From: Synechococcus sp. UW179A
GTDB lineage: Bacteria > Cyanobacteriota > Cyanobacteriia > PCC-6307 > Cyanobiaceae
NCBI RefSeq assembly: GCF_900473965.1
Contig: NZ_UCNJ01000004.1
Location: 1-64,000 of the forward strand
DNA: 64,000 nt
Reading direction: 5' to 3'
Positions 18,745-27,167 of the stretch are shown here, piece after piece. Numbering within the stretch: position 1 is the first letter of the stretch; each line of letters opens with the position of its first letter. The position numbers and the translations under genes were made by a program. The notes beneath the pieces were generated by a model. It saw only the letters and a list, made by a program, of their open reading frames with translations, was not told the origin of the DNA and did no database searches.

Positions 18745-18827
18745 CCGAGCTGCAACTGGTTTCACCTTTGGACTTGGAAACCAGCATGTCAGCAATGGCA
18801 CCGTTGGTTCGAATCCGAGCCTCTCCG
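18745..18827 (+). pseudogene. degenerate second copy of tRNA-Ser
   Basis: Aligns with the anticodon arm, variable arm, T arm and acceptor end of the tRNA at 15057-15143 (CTTGGAAACCAGC, then TTGGTTCGAATCCGAGCC and CTCTCCGTTCCA), with the anticodon stem and variable arm decayed and the 5' acceptor half unrecognisable. Downstream identity continues through the terminator and into the next bases (GTGTCT-AAAGG-TTCTCAG). It marks a duplication of the tRNA together with the nuclease/His-rich module. Confidence 0.8.
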
Positions 18828-18831
18828 TTCC

Positions 18832-18859
18832 AAAAGCCCAGTCAATGACTGGTTTTTCG
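18832..18859 (+). terminator. duplicated tRNA terminator
   Basis: CCCAGTCAATGACTGG hairpin then TTTTT, the same as after the intact tRNA-Ser. Confidence 0.75.
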
Positions 18860-18941
18860 TGTCTTAAAGGATTCTCAGAGTCGCTTCAGATGAGAGATGC
18901 GATTCCGTACTGCCATCATCAGACCAGTTGAACTGTAATCA

Positions 18942-19214
18942 GTGGTGGGCCTGGCGCAGCCCGTTGCGGTCCTCGAAACCGTCACCATCCGCAACTGCTA
19001 CGACAGTGAAACCTGCCGGACCAGAGGCGGTGAGCAGATCAGGTTGGCTTGCATCAACACCATCGAACTGAATGGTCAGCGAGCTCAGCCGGAAGGCCTT
19101 CGCCGCATCACCACCGATCGCTACTGCCGGACTGTAGGAGAGCTGTTCGTGGACGGAATGAACGTGCACCAGGCAATGGTCGCCAGCAGCCATGCCGAGA
19201 TCTATTGGACATAG
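18942..19214 (+). pseudogene. decayed thermonuclease gene, copy B
   Basis: Similar to 15814-16206 over VLETVTIRNCYDSETC, IRLACINTIELNG and GLRRITTDRYCRTVGELFVDG. Compared with the intact copy it lacks the signal peptide, has lost about 17 residues between ELNGQRA and LRRIT, has D-to-S and D-to-N changes in the first two acidic motifs, and stops early after HAEIYWT. It is very unlikely to be an active nuclease. Confidence 0.75.
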
Positions 19215-19392
19215 GCCAGCCCGTTCCCCTGGACGCGCTGCATACCTGAACGGGGGATAGCTAGGGCAGGGAAGTTCACCCTTCCGGGGGACATGGGATG
19301 ACAGCAATTCAGCGACTATCACTACATCGGAGGGAAGACCACAGCTATCCACATCAATTTCTCAGCGTAGTCTCACCCTTCGTATCGGTCTC

Positions 19393-19776
19393 ATGAATGA
19401 GCCTAAATACAACCGAAGTAAAGCTATGGTCACCCAATCGATCACTGCCACTGACAGATTCAAAAGGCTAATTGCTACTGCAGCTCTTTGTGCAGGAGCG
19501 CTGGGAGTTTCAACATTGGCTATCACCCCTGAAGCAGAAGCTAATCAGCATCACCATAGTCACCATCGTCATCATGAGCTGAGAAGAATTCGCCGTGACT
19601 TCCGTCACGATATTCGTGACTTTAATCATTATCAGAGGGCATACAATCGAGATTGGCGTCATTCTCAGAGAATTTACAACCGCGAGGTGTATGGCTACCC
19701 ACGTATCATTACCCCCTATGGATACGGCTATCCCCAACGAGTTCAACCTGGATTTGGAATCCAGATCAGACTCTGA
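19393..19776 (+). CDS. secreted histidine-rich protein, copy B
   Basis: 127 residues with a longer N-terminus than copies A and C, a signal segment (ATAALCAGALGVSTLAI), a shorter His cluster (QHHHSHHRHHE), then the same ELRRIRRDFRHDIRDFNHYQ helix and PGFGIQIRL tail. The nuclease partner upstream is broken while this gene is intact, so the two do not need each other. The start could instead be the ATG at 19426. Confidence 0.78.
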   Translation: MNEPKYNRSKAMVTQSITATDRFKRLIATAALCAGALGVSTLAITPEAEANQHHHSHHRHHELRRIRRDFRHDIRDFNHYQRAYNRDWRHSQRIYNREVYGYPRIITPYGYGYPQRVQPGFGIQIRL

Positions 19777-19788
19777 GATTCATTTGTT

Positions 19789-19886
19789 GTCGGGAAGCCT
19801 GATGCCATGAAAGCGAGGCTGAGAGCTATACAAAACCCGGAAGGGAAAAGCAGGGGGCGTTAAGTAATCGCTATCGATCTCCCGAC
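19789..19886 (+). ncRNA. candidate structured RNA element, copy B
   Basis: Same 98-base element as 16646-16743 and 28527-28624. Ends GTCGGGA and TCCCGAC pair perfectly; the inner CCCGGAAGGG keeps a GNRA-type loop (GGAA here, GAAA in copy C). It begins 12 bases after the His-rich gene. Confidence 0.6.
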
Positions 19887-19908
19887 AAAACAACTCTCAC
19901 TAATGTCT

Positions 19909-19932
19909 GCCCTGCCAAATGCGGGGTTTTTT
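19909..19932 (+). terminator. terminator after RNA element B
   Basis: CCCTGC CAAAT GCGGGG (one G-U pair) followed by six T. Confidence 0.8.
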
Positions 19933-20211
19933 ATTTCCCTGGGTCGCACGGCAGAATATGCGTCACTAAATCAACGTTGCCCCATCTGATCTTGCTGGAG
20001 TCCACATAAGCGATCTTAAAGAAGTCGTGGGCTTTCGGGTCAAGGGCTACTCCTCCGCGGTGAATGACCTGACCCATCCAGCAATCCTTGTCGTGCTTCT
20101 CCCCTTCAAACGGTCGTGTTTCACGATCACCGTCATACCGGGAGCCGCATCGAGAACGATCGGGCGTTCCGAAGGGTCGAACTGGTTGTGGATCCAATGG
20201 TCATCTGACAT
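19931..20211 (-). pseudogene. DUF3104 family gene with frameshift
   Basis: Reading from an ATG at 20211 gives MSDDHWIHNQFD, then RPIVLDAAPGMTVIVKHDRL, the family N-terminus; after a GGGG run near 20101-20104 the frame shifts and continues as EKHDKDCWMGQVIHRGG..DPKAHDFFKIAYVD to the stop. The intact relative is at 32716-32988. The family is small, found in marine Synechococcus/Prochlorococcus and of unknown function. Confidence 0.75.
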
Positions 20212-20374
20212 ACCTGCAAAAACAGAACGCCCGTACTATCCGCAAATCAGAAGGACTGCTCAAGTTCGCCTGGCAGGACGAGTCCAGATGGTGCCTGGGT
20301 ACGGCAACGCTGCTGGTGAACCAAATCTTCCGGAGCTGCCTGTTGCTGCCACTGAGCCCAAGCAGACAACTCCA

Positions 20375-20440
20375 ATGACTGAAGAGCAACCAAAGAAGAA
20401 GAAGGGCCCCAAAGTCAAGCTTACTGATGTTATTCAGTAA
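20375..20440 (+). CDS. possible 21-residue peptide in the DUF3104-linked module
   Basis: ATG-initiated MTEEQPKKKKGPKVKLTDVI plus one residue. It starts with TEEQ like the Nif11 leaders and sits after the element that also precedes Nif11 genes or remnants at about 26.1 and 30.2 kb. A 39-residue Trp-rich frame (20440-20559) starts in a TAATG overlap with its stop. Both are too short to be sure. Confidence 0.3.
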   Translation: MTEEQPKKKKGPKVKLTDVIQ

Positions 20441-20670
20441 TGCGCACTGCCCTATTAGCTAAATTCGGCGAGCTCATTCGCAACAAAACAGTGGAAATCT
20501 CTCGCTGGAATCTTTGGAACTTTGAACGCAATCGACCTTGGAACGGTATCGAGAATTAGCATGTAAAAAATGAATTTGCTCGGGTAAGCAAAGTAATCCC
20601 CTTTTGGCTTGAATTTCACCTGAAGGAGTCGGGTTTATAGTTATACAGTTGTTTTATGCTTTAATTTCTG

Positions 20671-20952
20671 ATGTCTAATGATCAACTCGATGCCTTCATG
20701 GAGAGGGCTTCGGCTGACGAAGGTCTACGGTCAAGGCTTAAAGCTGCAACAAGTCCACAGGCTGTCGCTGAAATAGCCAAGGAACTCGGTTACACAGTTC
20801 CTGTGGATGATTTGTATGCGGGAGATTCCATTTCGGATCAGGAGCTTGAGGCGATTACCGGAGGTGGAGGTGGCCAGGCCGGGAAAAGCTGTTCTGTTGG
20901 ATGTGTTTGCAAACAGTCCTTACCTATTGAAGTCGGTTACCCTAAAGAATGA
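20671..20952 (+). CDS. Nif11-type precursor 5 (divergent leader)
   Basis: 93 residues. The leader (MSNDQLDAFMERASADEGLR..) is more divergent than the others but keeps the layout and ends LEAITGG. The core of about 27 residues contains CSVGCVC, three Cys within seven residues, plus nearby Ser. An AT-rich promoter-like stretch (TTATACAG..TATGCTTTAAT) lies just upstream rather than the shared cassette block. A perfect terminator follows. Confidence 0.85.
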   Translation: MSNDQLDAFMERASADEGLRSRLKAATSPQAVAEIAKELGYTVPVDDLYAGDSISDQELEAITGGGGGQAGKSCSVGCVCKQSLPIEVGYPKE

Positions 20953-20971
20953 GGTCATAGATATTGGCAAA

Positions 20972-20991
20972 TTGCCCTCTTTTGAGGGCAA
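20972..20991 (+). terminator. terminator of precursor 5
   Basis: TTGCCCTC TTTT GAGGGCAA, perfect 8-bp stem, followed by TTATTGTTT. Confidence 0.8.
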
Positions 20992-21149
20992 TTATTGTTT
21001 CGGGAGAAGAAACACCTATCTCTTCAACGCTCAGTCTTGTCATTGAAGTGCAGTGATAACATCAGTCTAGGCATCTTTATGACAATCATAGTTGGTTATA
21101 ATTTGTCCATTAAAGTATTTCTTGCCGTGATGCTTTCATGGCTCTAATT

Positions 21150-21355
21150 CACTTAACAGAACTTAATTCAAAGCATTTATTGAAGACATCAAGGCTAATA
21201 CTAAGCCCCATAAGAAGCACGCAACAACTTTGGACACAGATGCTGTGATTGAGATTATTCCGGAATCAGGAACTGGCATTACTTTCGAAGATGAAAAGAA
21301 CGGTCAATCCCGCTTTCTGAAGAGGACCTATGAAGGCGCGACTCGGCGCCAAGGA
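21150..21355 (+). pseudogene. decayed Nif11-type precursor
   Basis: Reads (S)LNRT-stop-FKAFIEDIKANTKP..DTDAVIEIIPESGTGITFEDEKNGQS with no initiation codon, an in-frame TAA where Leu belongs in QLKAF, and a ruined GG motif (YEGATRRQG). A cassette-type terminator follows at 21473-21501. Confidence 0.75.
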
Positions 21356-21472
21356 TTCTTTCAGCCAGGCCAAGCATATTTGGCTTAATACTCAAACAAA
21401 AACCTGCTCAAACTAAAAAGTGGCAGTGGGAATGAACAAACAATAAAAGTCAGTGGGATGGACTACGCAGCC

Positions 21473-21501
21473 AAAGCCCCTATATTGACTAAGGGTTTTT
21501 T
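21473..21501 (+). terminator. cassette-type terminator after the decayed precursor
   Basis: AAAGCCCCTATATTGACTAAGGGTTTTTT resembles the terminators of cassettes 1-4 with a weakened stem. Confidence 0.6.
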
Positions 21502-21625
21502 GTGACAATTACACTCAAAAACTCATGAATTCTCCTTCAATACCCGGCACGATTGAGCACACTAATAATTAGCCAATAAAACTGTGGAACACTTTTGCTA
21601 TAGTCGTTATAGATTGCCGATAGTC

Positions 21626-21907
21626 ATGTCAGAAGAACAGCTCAAAGCCTTCTTAGAAAAGGTCAAAGGTGACACCGAGCTTCAGGAGAAGCTGAAAGCA
21701 GAAGGTGCTGATCCTATTGCTATTGCGAAGGCTGCTGGGTTCTTAATAGATACAAAAGATCTGCTTCTCTTTAAAAAACAAAGAAATAAGCTTACGGATG
21801 CAGATCTTGAAACTGCTGCTGGTGGGGGTCTCACACAAAGTGAAACTTGTGATCTTCCATACTTCCCTTGTACTATTTTGCAATCCTGTTTAGGTGATTT
21901 ATGTTGA
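21626..21907 (+). CDS. Nif11/prochlorosin-type precursor 6
   Basis: 93 residues from the MSEEQ start. Leader ends LETAAGG. The 26-residue core has four Cys (ETCDLPYFPCTILQSCLGDLC) and several Thr/Ser, the best lanthipeptide candidate in the window. The shared upstream block precedes it. Confidence 0.9.
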   Translation: MSEEQLKAFLEKVKGDTELQEKLKAEGADPIAIAKAAGFLIDTKDLLLFKKQRNKLTDADLETAAGGGLTQSETCDLPYFPCTILQSCLGDLC

Positions 21908-22056
21908 TAAGATTTGGCTATCAGGCTCGTTACGATTAGCACTACTGAGCTACTATGTTTGAATTGGATTTACAGTTTTTTCAATCTCAAGATTATGCCA
22001 TAAGCTATCAATAGCCTAAACCTTAGGCTTACAACCAACAGCCAGTATCAGAATCA

Positions 22057-22305
22057 ATGTCAGAACAACAACTCAAGGCATTCATTGCTAAAATTCAATC
22101 AGATGATTTACTGCAAAAACAACTAAAGGCGGAAGGTGCAGACGTTTTAGCGATTGCAAAAGCTGCTGGATTCTCTTTGTCGAAAGATGACTTGGCCTTG
22201 TGCCAGCAAAATATTTCTGATGCTGAGCTGGAAACTTCTGCAGGTGGAGGTAGAACGGATGTTTTCTCTTGTTCAAACGAATGCTGCACTTATTTTAACT
22301 GCTGA
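22057..22305 (+). CDS. Nif11/prochlorosin-type precursor 7
   Basis: 82 residues; leader MSEQQLKAFIAKIQSDDLLQ.. ending LETSAGG, core GRTDVFSCSNECCTYFNC with four Cys, two Ser and two Thr. The leader also has a Cys (LALCQQ). A second degenerate copy of the core-coding bases follows the stop codon. Confidence 0.9.
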   Translation: MSEQQLKAFIAKIQSDDLLQKQLKAEGADVLAIAKAAGFSLSKDDLALCQQNISDAELETSAGGGRTDVFSCSNECCTYFNC

Positions 22306-22337
22306 ACTGAAAGCTTCGGAAAAATGAGGCAGGTCTG

Positions 22338-22384
22338 ATGTTTACTCTCGTTCTAACGAATGCTGAACTTACTTTGAACCAGAT
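22338..22384 (+). pseudogene. duplicate of the precursor 7 core-coding segment
   Basis: GATGTTTACTCTCGTTCTAA and following matches 22258-22304 (GATGTTTTCTCTTGTTCAAA) over about 47 bases, 80 bases further on, with no leader in frame. It would read DVYSRSNEC, with a stop replacing the next Cys. Confidence 0.65.
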
Positions 22385-22528
22385 TGTCCATAGATAGTAT
22401 GGCCTCTATTGTGCTGGCAAAACTTGCGCAAAATAAAAGTCTCGCCTTTCTATAAATTCGCGATAACATTTAAATATCGCTTGATACTTCGCGTCTTAAC
22501 CCTATAAGCACATCAAGTATTTAAGTTA

Positions 22529-22580
22529 ACATCTGAGGAACAGCTCAAGGCCCTTTTCAGAGAAGCTCAATGCTTTAAAC
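22529..22580 (+). pseudogene. N-terminal fragment of a Nif11-type precursor
   Basis: TCTGAGGAACAGCTCAAGGC continues as SEEQLKALFREAQ and then loses similarity. No ATG in place. Confidence 0.6.
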
Positions 22581-22771
22581 CCACACCCCCCCTTAATTCA
22601 CCTTCAAGACCTGGCACAATTGAACGCATTTGGGAAGAAGTAAATAGTGCAAGATCGCTAAAAGTCTGTCATTGAAGCCCAGCAAAGTTCGGGGGAATTA
22701 ATTCCCTACTGAAGAGCAACAAAGCTGAAACTGACTACTGCAACATGCAATGTCGATAAAAGCTAGTCATC

Positions 22772-23386
22772 ATGGGCGGAGAGCTAGCTGAATCAATGCA
22801 GCATTCACCGAGATTAACGTTTTCCCTAAGTGGTGTTGCTGCACTGACACTCGCCAACGGAGTTTTGCTGTCTACTGCTGCTCAGGACGTTATTAAAGTA
22901 ACCCCAAGCAATAACTTAACTGTAGTGATAATCCGACATGGAGAGAAACCATTAAATAACCACAATCTGTCATGCAAAGGCTTGAACCGAGCTCTGCAGC
23001 TTCCGGAAGTACTTAATAAAAAATTTCTAAATTTTGATCATACTTTTGTCCCTTCGTTAAAGAACGGAGAACACACGCGTCATGCAAGAATGTTTCAGAC
23101 AGTCACTCCATTAGCGATCAAGAATAAATTAGAAGTCAACAGCAGCTTTGGCGGAAAAGATTATGATGGCATAGCTAAACATCTACTTTCTAAAGCAGGC
23201 ACTATCCTTCTAGTATGGAAACACAGCAAAATTCAAAATATCGCTCAAAACCTCGGGGTAAAGAATCCACCTCAATGGAGAAAAGAAGATTTTGACAGTA
23301 TCTGGGTCATCTCATTCAAAAATGGCAAAGCATCATTAGAAATCGACAAGCTAGGAATAAATCCATCTATCCACTGCAATTATTAG
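22772..23386 (+). CDS. secreted histidine phosphatase family protein
   Basis: 204 residues with an N-terminal hydrophobic segment (LTFSLSGVAALTLANGVLL) that looks like a signal peptide. The catalytic motif RHGEKP is at residues 55-60 and EHTRHARMFQTV supplies a second conserved region; the C-terminal catalytic His is probably in LVWKHSKIQ. It is in the phosphoglycerate mutase-like superfamily, perhaps an exported phosphatase. It ends the first peptide cluster and has no clear operon partner. Confidence 0.8.
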   Translation: MGGELAESMQHSPRLTFSLSGVAALTLANGVLLSTAAQDVIKVTPSNNLTVVIIRHGEKPLNNHNLSCKGLNRALQLPEVLNKKFLNFDHTFVPSLKNGEHTRHARMFQTVTPLAIKNKLEVNSSFGGKDYDGIAKHLLSKAGTILLVWKHSKIQNIAQNLGVKNPPQWRKEDFDSIWVISFKNGKASLEIDKLGINPSIHCNY

Positions 23387-23590
23387 TCATCACCACTCGT
23401 GGACTAGTTAACACTCAGCGCTCTCAACCCTTGGATTAACAAGCGGGTCCAATTAATACTCGTTCAGCGGCTGCTCAATCCAGCGGAACGCCCGACAACC
23501 GGTCGATCGTCATAGCTAGCAGGGAGACCTAAACACATCCTATGGGCCGTCCGCAGCCATGCCGGGAACTCCCAGTGGTATTTCGAGCTT

Positions 23591-23872
23591 TTGTCAGCTG
23601 AGACGGCCGCATATGGAATGATTGATGTTGACATCTCTTGCTGTTCCAACTTATTGGACCTCCGTAACAAAAGAGAAAAGGATCGGCTTTTTGATCAGAT
23701 GGCGAAGAGTGGAAAAGATGAAATTGCAGCTCTGAAGGTCGAACCCTTAGAAGCGCAGATCCAACGCATCCAGCAGCGCTTGCCCTGGAGAATGCGGCCG
23801 CCAAAGAGCGAGGTCACTGGCATTCGGCTTCTGACTGAGCGAACATCAACACAACTACAGCCAGGACAATGA
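23591..23872 (+). CDS. possible small hypothetical protein upstream of a membrane peptide
   Basis: 93 codons; the middle is charged and helical (KREKDRLFDQMAKSGKDE..EPLEAQIQRIQQRL), as in a short coiled coil, with an alternative ATG at 23618. Its stop overlaps the start of the next small gene as ATGA, which is the best argument that it is translated. No family recognised. Confidence 0.4.
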   Translation: MSAETAAYGMIDVDISCCSNLLDLRNKREKDRLFDQMAKSGKDEIAALKVEPLEAQIQRIQQRLPWRMRPPKSEVTGIRLLTERTSTQLQPGQ

Positions 23873-24036
23873 CTAAAGGCCCCTTAAAAACATTCGTTGA
23901 TGCCGATAGAGATGCCTATTTTTGGATCAAAAAAAAGCTCGGCCTGAGTGAGCACCAAATGGGTGTTCTTATCTGGTTTTCGGGTCTAATCACAGGAATC
24001 GTGATTGGAGTGTTGATTGGAATATTGATCGGCTGA
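23869..24036 (+). CDS. 55-residue single-pass membrane protein
   Basis: MTKGPLKTFVDADRDAYFWI begins a short soluble part, followed by one strong membrane helix (LIWFSGLITGIVIGVLIGI) at the C-terminus containing GxxxG-like spacing. It overlaps the upstream frame by ATGA. The composition is that of a real small membrane protein; function unknown. Confidence 0.55.
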   Translation: MTKGPLKTFVDADRDAYFWIKKKLGLSEHQMGVLIWFSGLITGIVIGVLIGILIG

Positions 24037-24423
24037 GCCGTCTTAGCCCTTACGGGCATAATCAAGCAGGCTCGTTGTCGTACCCAGACTGATACCAACC
24101 AGTACTCCGTCATCTCTCCATTGGGCTTCTGGTTTCTGCAGCTACCATCTCCGCACTGAGGTTGAAAGCGCACAACGGCAGTACTGAGAATCTAGGTGAT
24201 GTAATGCGCATCAACCTCAAGGACGTGATCAACCCACGGTCGTTTCTAAAGGTGTTGCAATCTGCTGCAAGAGTAAATCAGACAGTCGTCTGACCTTCTT
24301 CCCCCTGTTGGTTGGCGACAACAGCCGCGGATTCACTGATGAATACGCAAACTCAAGTTTGAAAAGCCTGAGGGCTCCTACAAACGCAGCAACACCGATA
24401 TGGCGGGCGCAACCAACACAACT
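24037..24423. other. intergenic region, no gene supported
   Basis: A 29-codon frame starting MRINLKDVINPRSF lies at 24203-24292. Nothing else recognisable. Confidence 0.4.
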
Positions 24424-24636
24424 TCAACGCACATTGGTTTCCACTAGCTGAATGGCGAACTCATTCATACTTTTCCACAACGGTGGATATAACAGCCGAC
24501 CGCTGAAGATCATTTTGATCAGATTATCACTGAGATAGAAGTCAGCAGCTGGTTTAATGTCTACTTGGGCTATAGCCATAAACCATTCTGCCAAGGTCAT
24601 TACGCCACTTGCCCCCATCAAGTAGTTGCAGCCCAA
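24424..24636 (-). CDS. possible small hypothetical protein
   Basis: 70 codons; the stretch MTLAEWFMAIAQVDIKPAAD is protein-like, and an internal ATG at 24600 may be the true start. No family recognised. It lies just downstream of the lipoprotein gene on the same strand. Confidence 0.35.
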   Translation of the reverse strand: MGCNYLMGASGVMTLAEWFMAIAQVDIKPAADFYLSDNLIKMIFSGRLLYPPLWKSMNEFAIQLVETNVR

Positions 24637-24649
24637 GCATAACTTTTAA

Positions 24650-24967
24650 TCAGATGCCATCTTCAACATCCCCCCGATCTTTTGATGCCGAAGGATCACA
24701 GATGTCATAGATCAGTTCGTCTGTATCAATAGAACCGTCAACAGTATTAGCCTGCACTTCATCCTTTAACCCCAAGCGAACAAGTGCCTCATCTTTAGTG
24801 ATTTGGTCTGTTTTGTATTGAGAGCAAATTTCTTTAATCTTTTTATCCGAGTCACCTGGAACATCTGCAGTCATTTGACAGGAAACAACAAACAGAGACA
24901 ACGGAAGAAGAATTAAAACTTTGATTGTTTTCACTTTCAGAAAAACACTGGAATAGTACATAGACAA
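24650..24967 (-). CDS. small putative lipoprotein
   Basis: 105 residues. The N-terminus has a type II signal peptide (KTIKVLILLPLSLFVVSC) with the lipobox Cys at about residue 30, so the mature protein would be a lipid-anchored acidic domain of about 75 residues with two further Cys. Other possible starts (GTG at VKTIKV) give a more typical signal length. No family recognised. Confidence 0.65.
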   Translation of the reverse strand: MSMYYSSVFLKVKTIKVLILLPLSLFVVSCQMTADVPGDSDKKIKEICSQYKTDQITKDEALVRLGLKDEVQANTVDGSIDTDELIYDICDPSASKDRGDVEDGI

Positions 24968-25694
24968 AATAACTAGTTTCCCGCCAAAATCCAGATAGGC
25001 ATCAAAAGCTACCTACTACTTCTAACCATGAGATAAACATCGCCTTAGCGCTGCACCTTAATCGTGGTCACTGAGGAAATGACACAGGAAGATCGTCCAT
25101 TGATTACCCAACCCGGCCGTCGAGTGGAGCGCAAAGCACACATGGAACTGCCAGTTAATCAGCCTGGATCAGCCTATGAAGAAAATTGCGGTCCCTTCTG
25201 CCGTAGCACTGGGGACGACCCGCATCCACGGGAAAGGGAATTGACATCGAGCCATGAAACAACAGAGATGAGATTGTCTGCATGTCGTATTGGCAGGACT
25301 GGAACAATTCCGAGAGGAATTACGTTCGTTTCGGACGAGCTGGGAATGCCTGCAGGGCAAAACAAGAAGGGCGGTCTCAGGCCAATAACCGATGTTCACG
25401 GATAGACCTGAAATACGTTTCAGACAGGGAGTAACTCCCAAGAGCCAGGGGATCACTGGCATGCGGACAAGCCGAAAACGTCGCTCGTAGCAGGAATACC
25501 TGTTGATTCATCGAGTTCGGGTTGGCTCAGCAGAGAATCAGAGTCTTTTCAAAGGAGAAACAAAAAGAGAATGATCCAAGTGGTCCCAATCAGGAAAAAC
25601 TTGTCTGCGCCTTTGTCAATATCGAAAAGTTCATAGGGTTCTGGAATCATTGCCTGGGTTGTAGGGAGGAAGAATCTAGTCGTTCAGACCGCAG
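24968..25694. other. region without a supported gene
   Basis: Two overlapping opposite frames (25064-25405 plus, 25169-25462 minus) are present but neither reads like a protein. The region looks like decayed sequence. Confidence 0.4.
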
Positions 25695-25925
25695 AGAGGA
25701 TGTAATACGGGAGATCGAGGTTGACTCAGCTCCCCCCATTGCCCCCAACAGCGATCTGAAAGAGGTTGTGGAGCTTCGGATCTCGAGCAGAACCACTGCA
25801 GAGGATTACCTGGCCCATCCACCAATCCTTGTTAACCGATTCGCCGGTCAGGCAGGGAGGCCAACGATCACCGTCGTACCTGGAGGCACATCCAGTAAAA
25901 CCTGCCTCTCTGACTCAGGCGAGCT
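25695..25925 (-). pseudogene. decayed DUF3104 gene
   Basis: On the minus strand: LLDVPPGTTVIVG, a frameshift/stop, then KDWWMGQVILCSGSARDPKL and HNLFQIA, then loss of the rest with stops. It clearly derives from the family whose intact member is at 32716-32988. Confidence 0.75.
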
Positions 25926-26098
25926 GTAGTCCCCCTGATCAACCAACAGCTCCTCAAAACTAAGACACCAGCATTAGCCCAGATCAGGGAAGACCGATCG
26001 GCTTTACCTGGGAGAACCAGACCCAATGGTGCAAGGAAACCAGGCGAAGCTGCTGCTGGCTTTGGCTAAGTCTTCTCTACTGGCCAATCATCCATAGT

Positions 26099-26193
26099 GC
26101 TGGAGCAACTCAAAGCCTTCCTTGAGAAGGTCAAAGGTGACAAGTTTAGGAGTGAAGTTTGCACAACAAAACGCACGCAAATTATCCTCTAAT
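26099..26193 (+). pseudogene. Nif11-type precursor fragment in the DUF3104-linked module
   Basis: LEQLKAFLEKVKGDK followed by unrelated residues to a stop. The bases before it (CTGCTGGCTTTGGCTAA, TACTGGCCAATCATCC) match those before precursor 9 at 30.1 kb, so this is a decayed copy of that module. Confidence 0.65.
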
Positions 26194-26355
26194 ATCTGGC
26201 GCGATTAAGCGCTATTGAACAGAAGTAGATAACGCAAAATAACTAATCATTTGAAATTGAGACTCTACCAAGTACGGAGTTTTCACTGTCGCAGTGCAGT
26301 GTCCTTATCAGCTGCCGCATGCGCTGATCAGTCAGGCAAATAGTTCTGAGCTATT

Positions 26356-26458
26356 CACCAGAAGCTCACCAGAACATCGCAAGGTCTCCACCAGAGCTGT
26401 GTAGTGGTGGTCACCAGAAAGGCTGTGATCTTCAAGGAGTCGAGGGGGCAACACCCCC
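26356..26458 (+). promoter_or_regulatory. four-box CACCAGA operator and 5'-UTR hairpin, copy 1
   Basis: CACCAGA boxes begin at 26356, 26367, 26389 and 26412 (offsets 0, 11, 33, 56). GGGGG CAACA CCCCC follows at 26444-26458, 22 bases before the ATG of precursor 8. The same arrangement precedes the genes at 54656 and 60542 on the minus strand. Confidence 0.7.
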
Positions 26459-26479
26459 AAATATTCATCTCTTAAAATC

Positions 26480-26761
26480 ATGACGGAAGAACAACTTCAA
26501 GTTTTTCTGGCTGACGCCAAAGACAATACGGAGCTTCAGGACAAGCTTAAAGCGGCTTCTAATGCTAATACTGTTGCTGCCATTACCAAAGAAGCTGGAT
26601 TTAATATCTCCGCAGGCGATTTGAAGAAAGCGCAATCAGAGATATCAGATGATGAATTGGAAAGAGCGGTAGGAGGCAAAAGACTGAATCCCGCTTTTTG
26701 CACTTTAGGGGCATCGCCTGCCATTAATAGTTGTTTAGACGGCGCAATGAAAATGTGGTAA
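26480..26761 (+). CDS. Nif11/prochlorosin-type precursor 8
   Basis: 93 residues; leader MTEEQLQVFLADAKDNTELQ.. ending LERAVGG (Val in place of Ala/Ser before GG). The core of about 27 residues contains two Cys (AFCTLGASPAINSC), one Thr and two Ser. Unlike the others it lacks the shared cassette block and instead has the four-box CACCAGA operator, so its regulation probably differs. Confidence 0.87.
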   Translation: MTEEQLQVFLADAKDNTELQDKLKAASNANTVAAITKEAGFNISAGDLKKAQSEISDDELERAVGGKRLNPAFCTLGASPAINSCLDGAMKMW

Positions 26762-26920
26762 TTAATGTCGACTCAACCGAAATCTCCGAAGAGCTTTGTA
26801 TTGGATAAGCCACATCCAATCACTTATAGTCGTTTCCAAATTCTATTATGATTGAGTGCAGGAATCATTCGTCAGAGAAGCCGCTGCACAACATTGCAAC
26901 AAACGCAAAAAGACCTAATA

Positions 26921-26985
26921 CTCATATCCGAAGAACAGCTCAAAACATTCACACTGATGCGGAAAGAAGCTAGAGAAAAGAATCA
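26921..26985 (+). pseudogene. N-terminal fragment of a Nif11-type precursor
   Basis: ISEEQLKTFTLMRKEAREK without start codon or GG motif. Confidence 0.5.
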
Positions 26986-27167
26986 CAATTAAAAACACCT
27001 AAACATCACAAAACAACTTCTGAGATGAGGCTTGAAGTAGTGGCCACGCTTCAAAGGCCGCGGACTGAACAGTGCAAAAGCTGCCCAGCAAGCACATGCA
27101 AAACCATATGAGGTTCACTTTGATGCACAAGAAGGATCAAACCAGTCTCTGCTGTTGGCTTAAAAAA

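Noticed and set aside
25064-25462. Opposite-strand frames of 97-113 codons
   Set aside because: Both lack any motif and each is explained as a shadow in decayed sequence.
25522-25929. 135-codon plus-strand frame
   Set aside because: It is antisense to a recognisable decayed DUF3104 gene.
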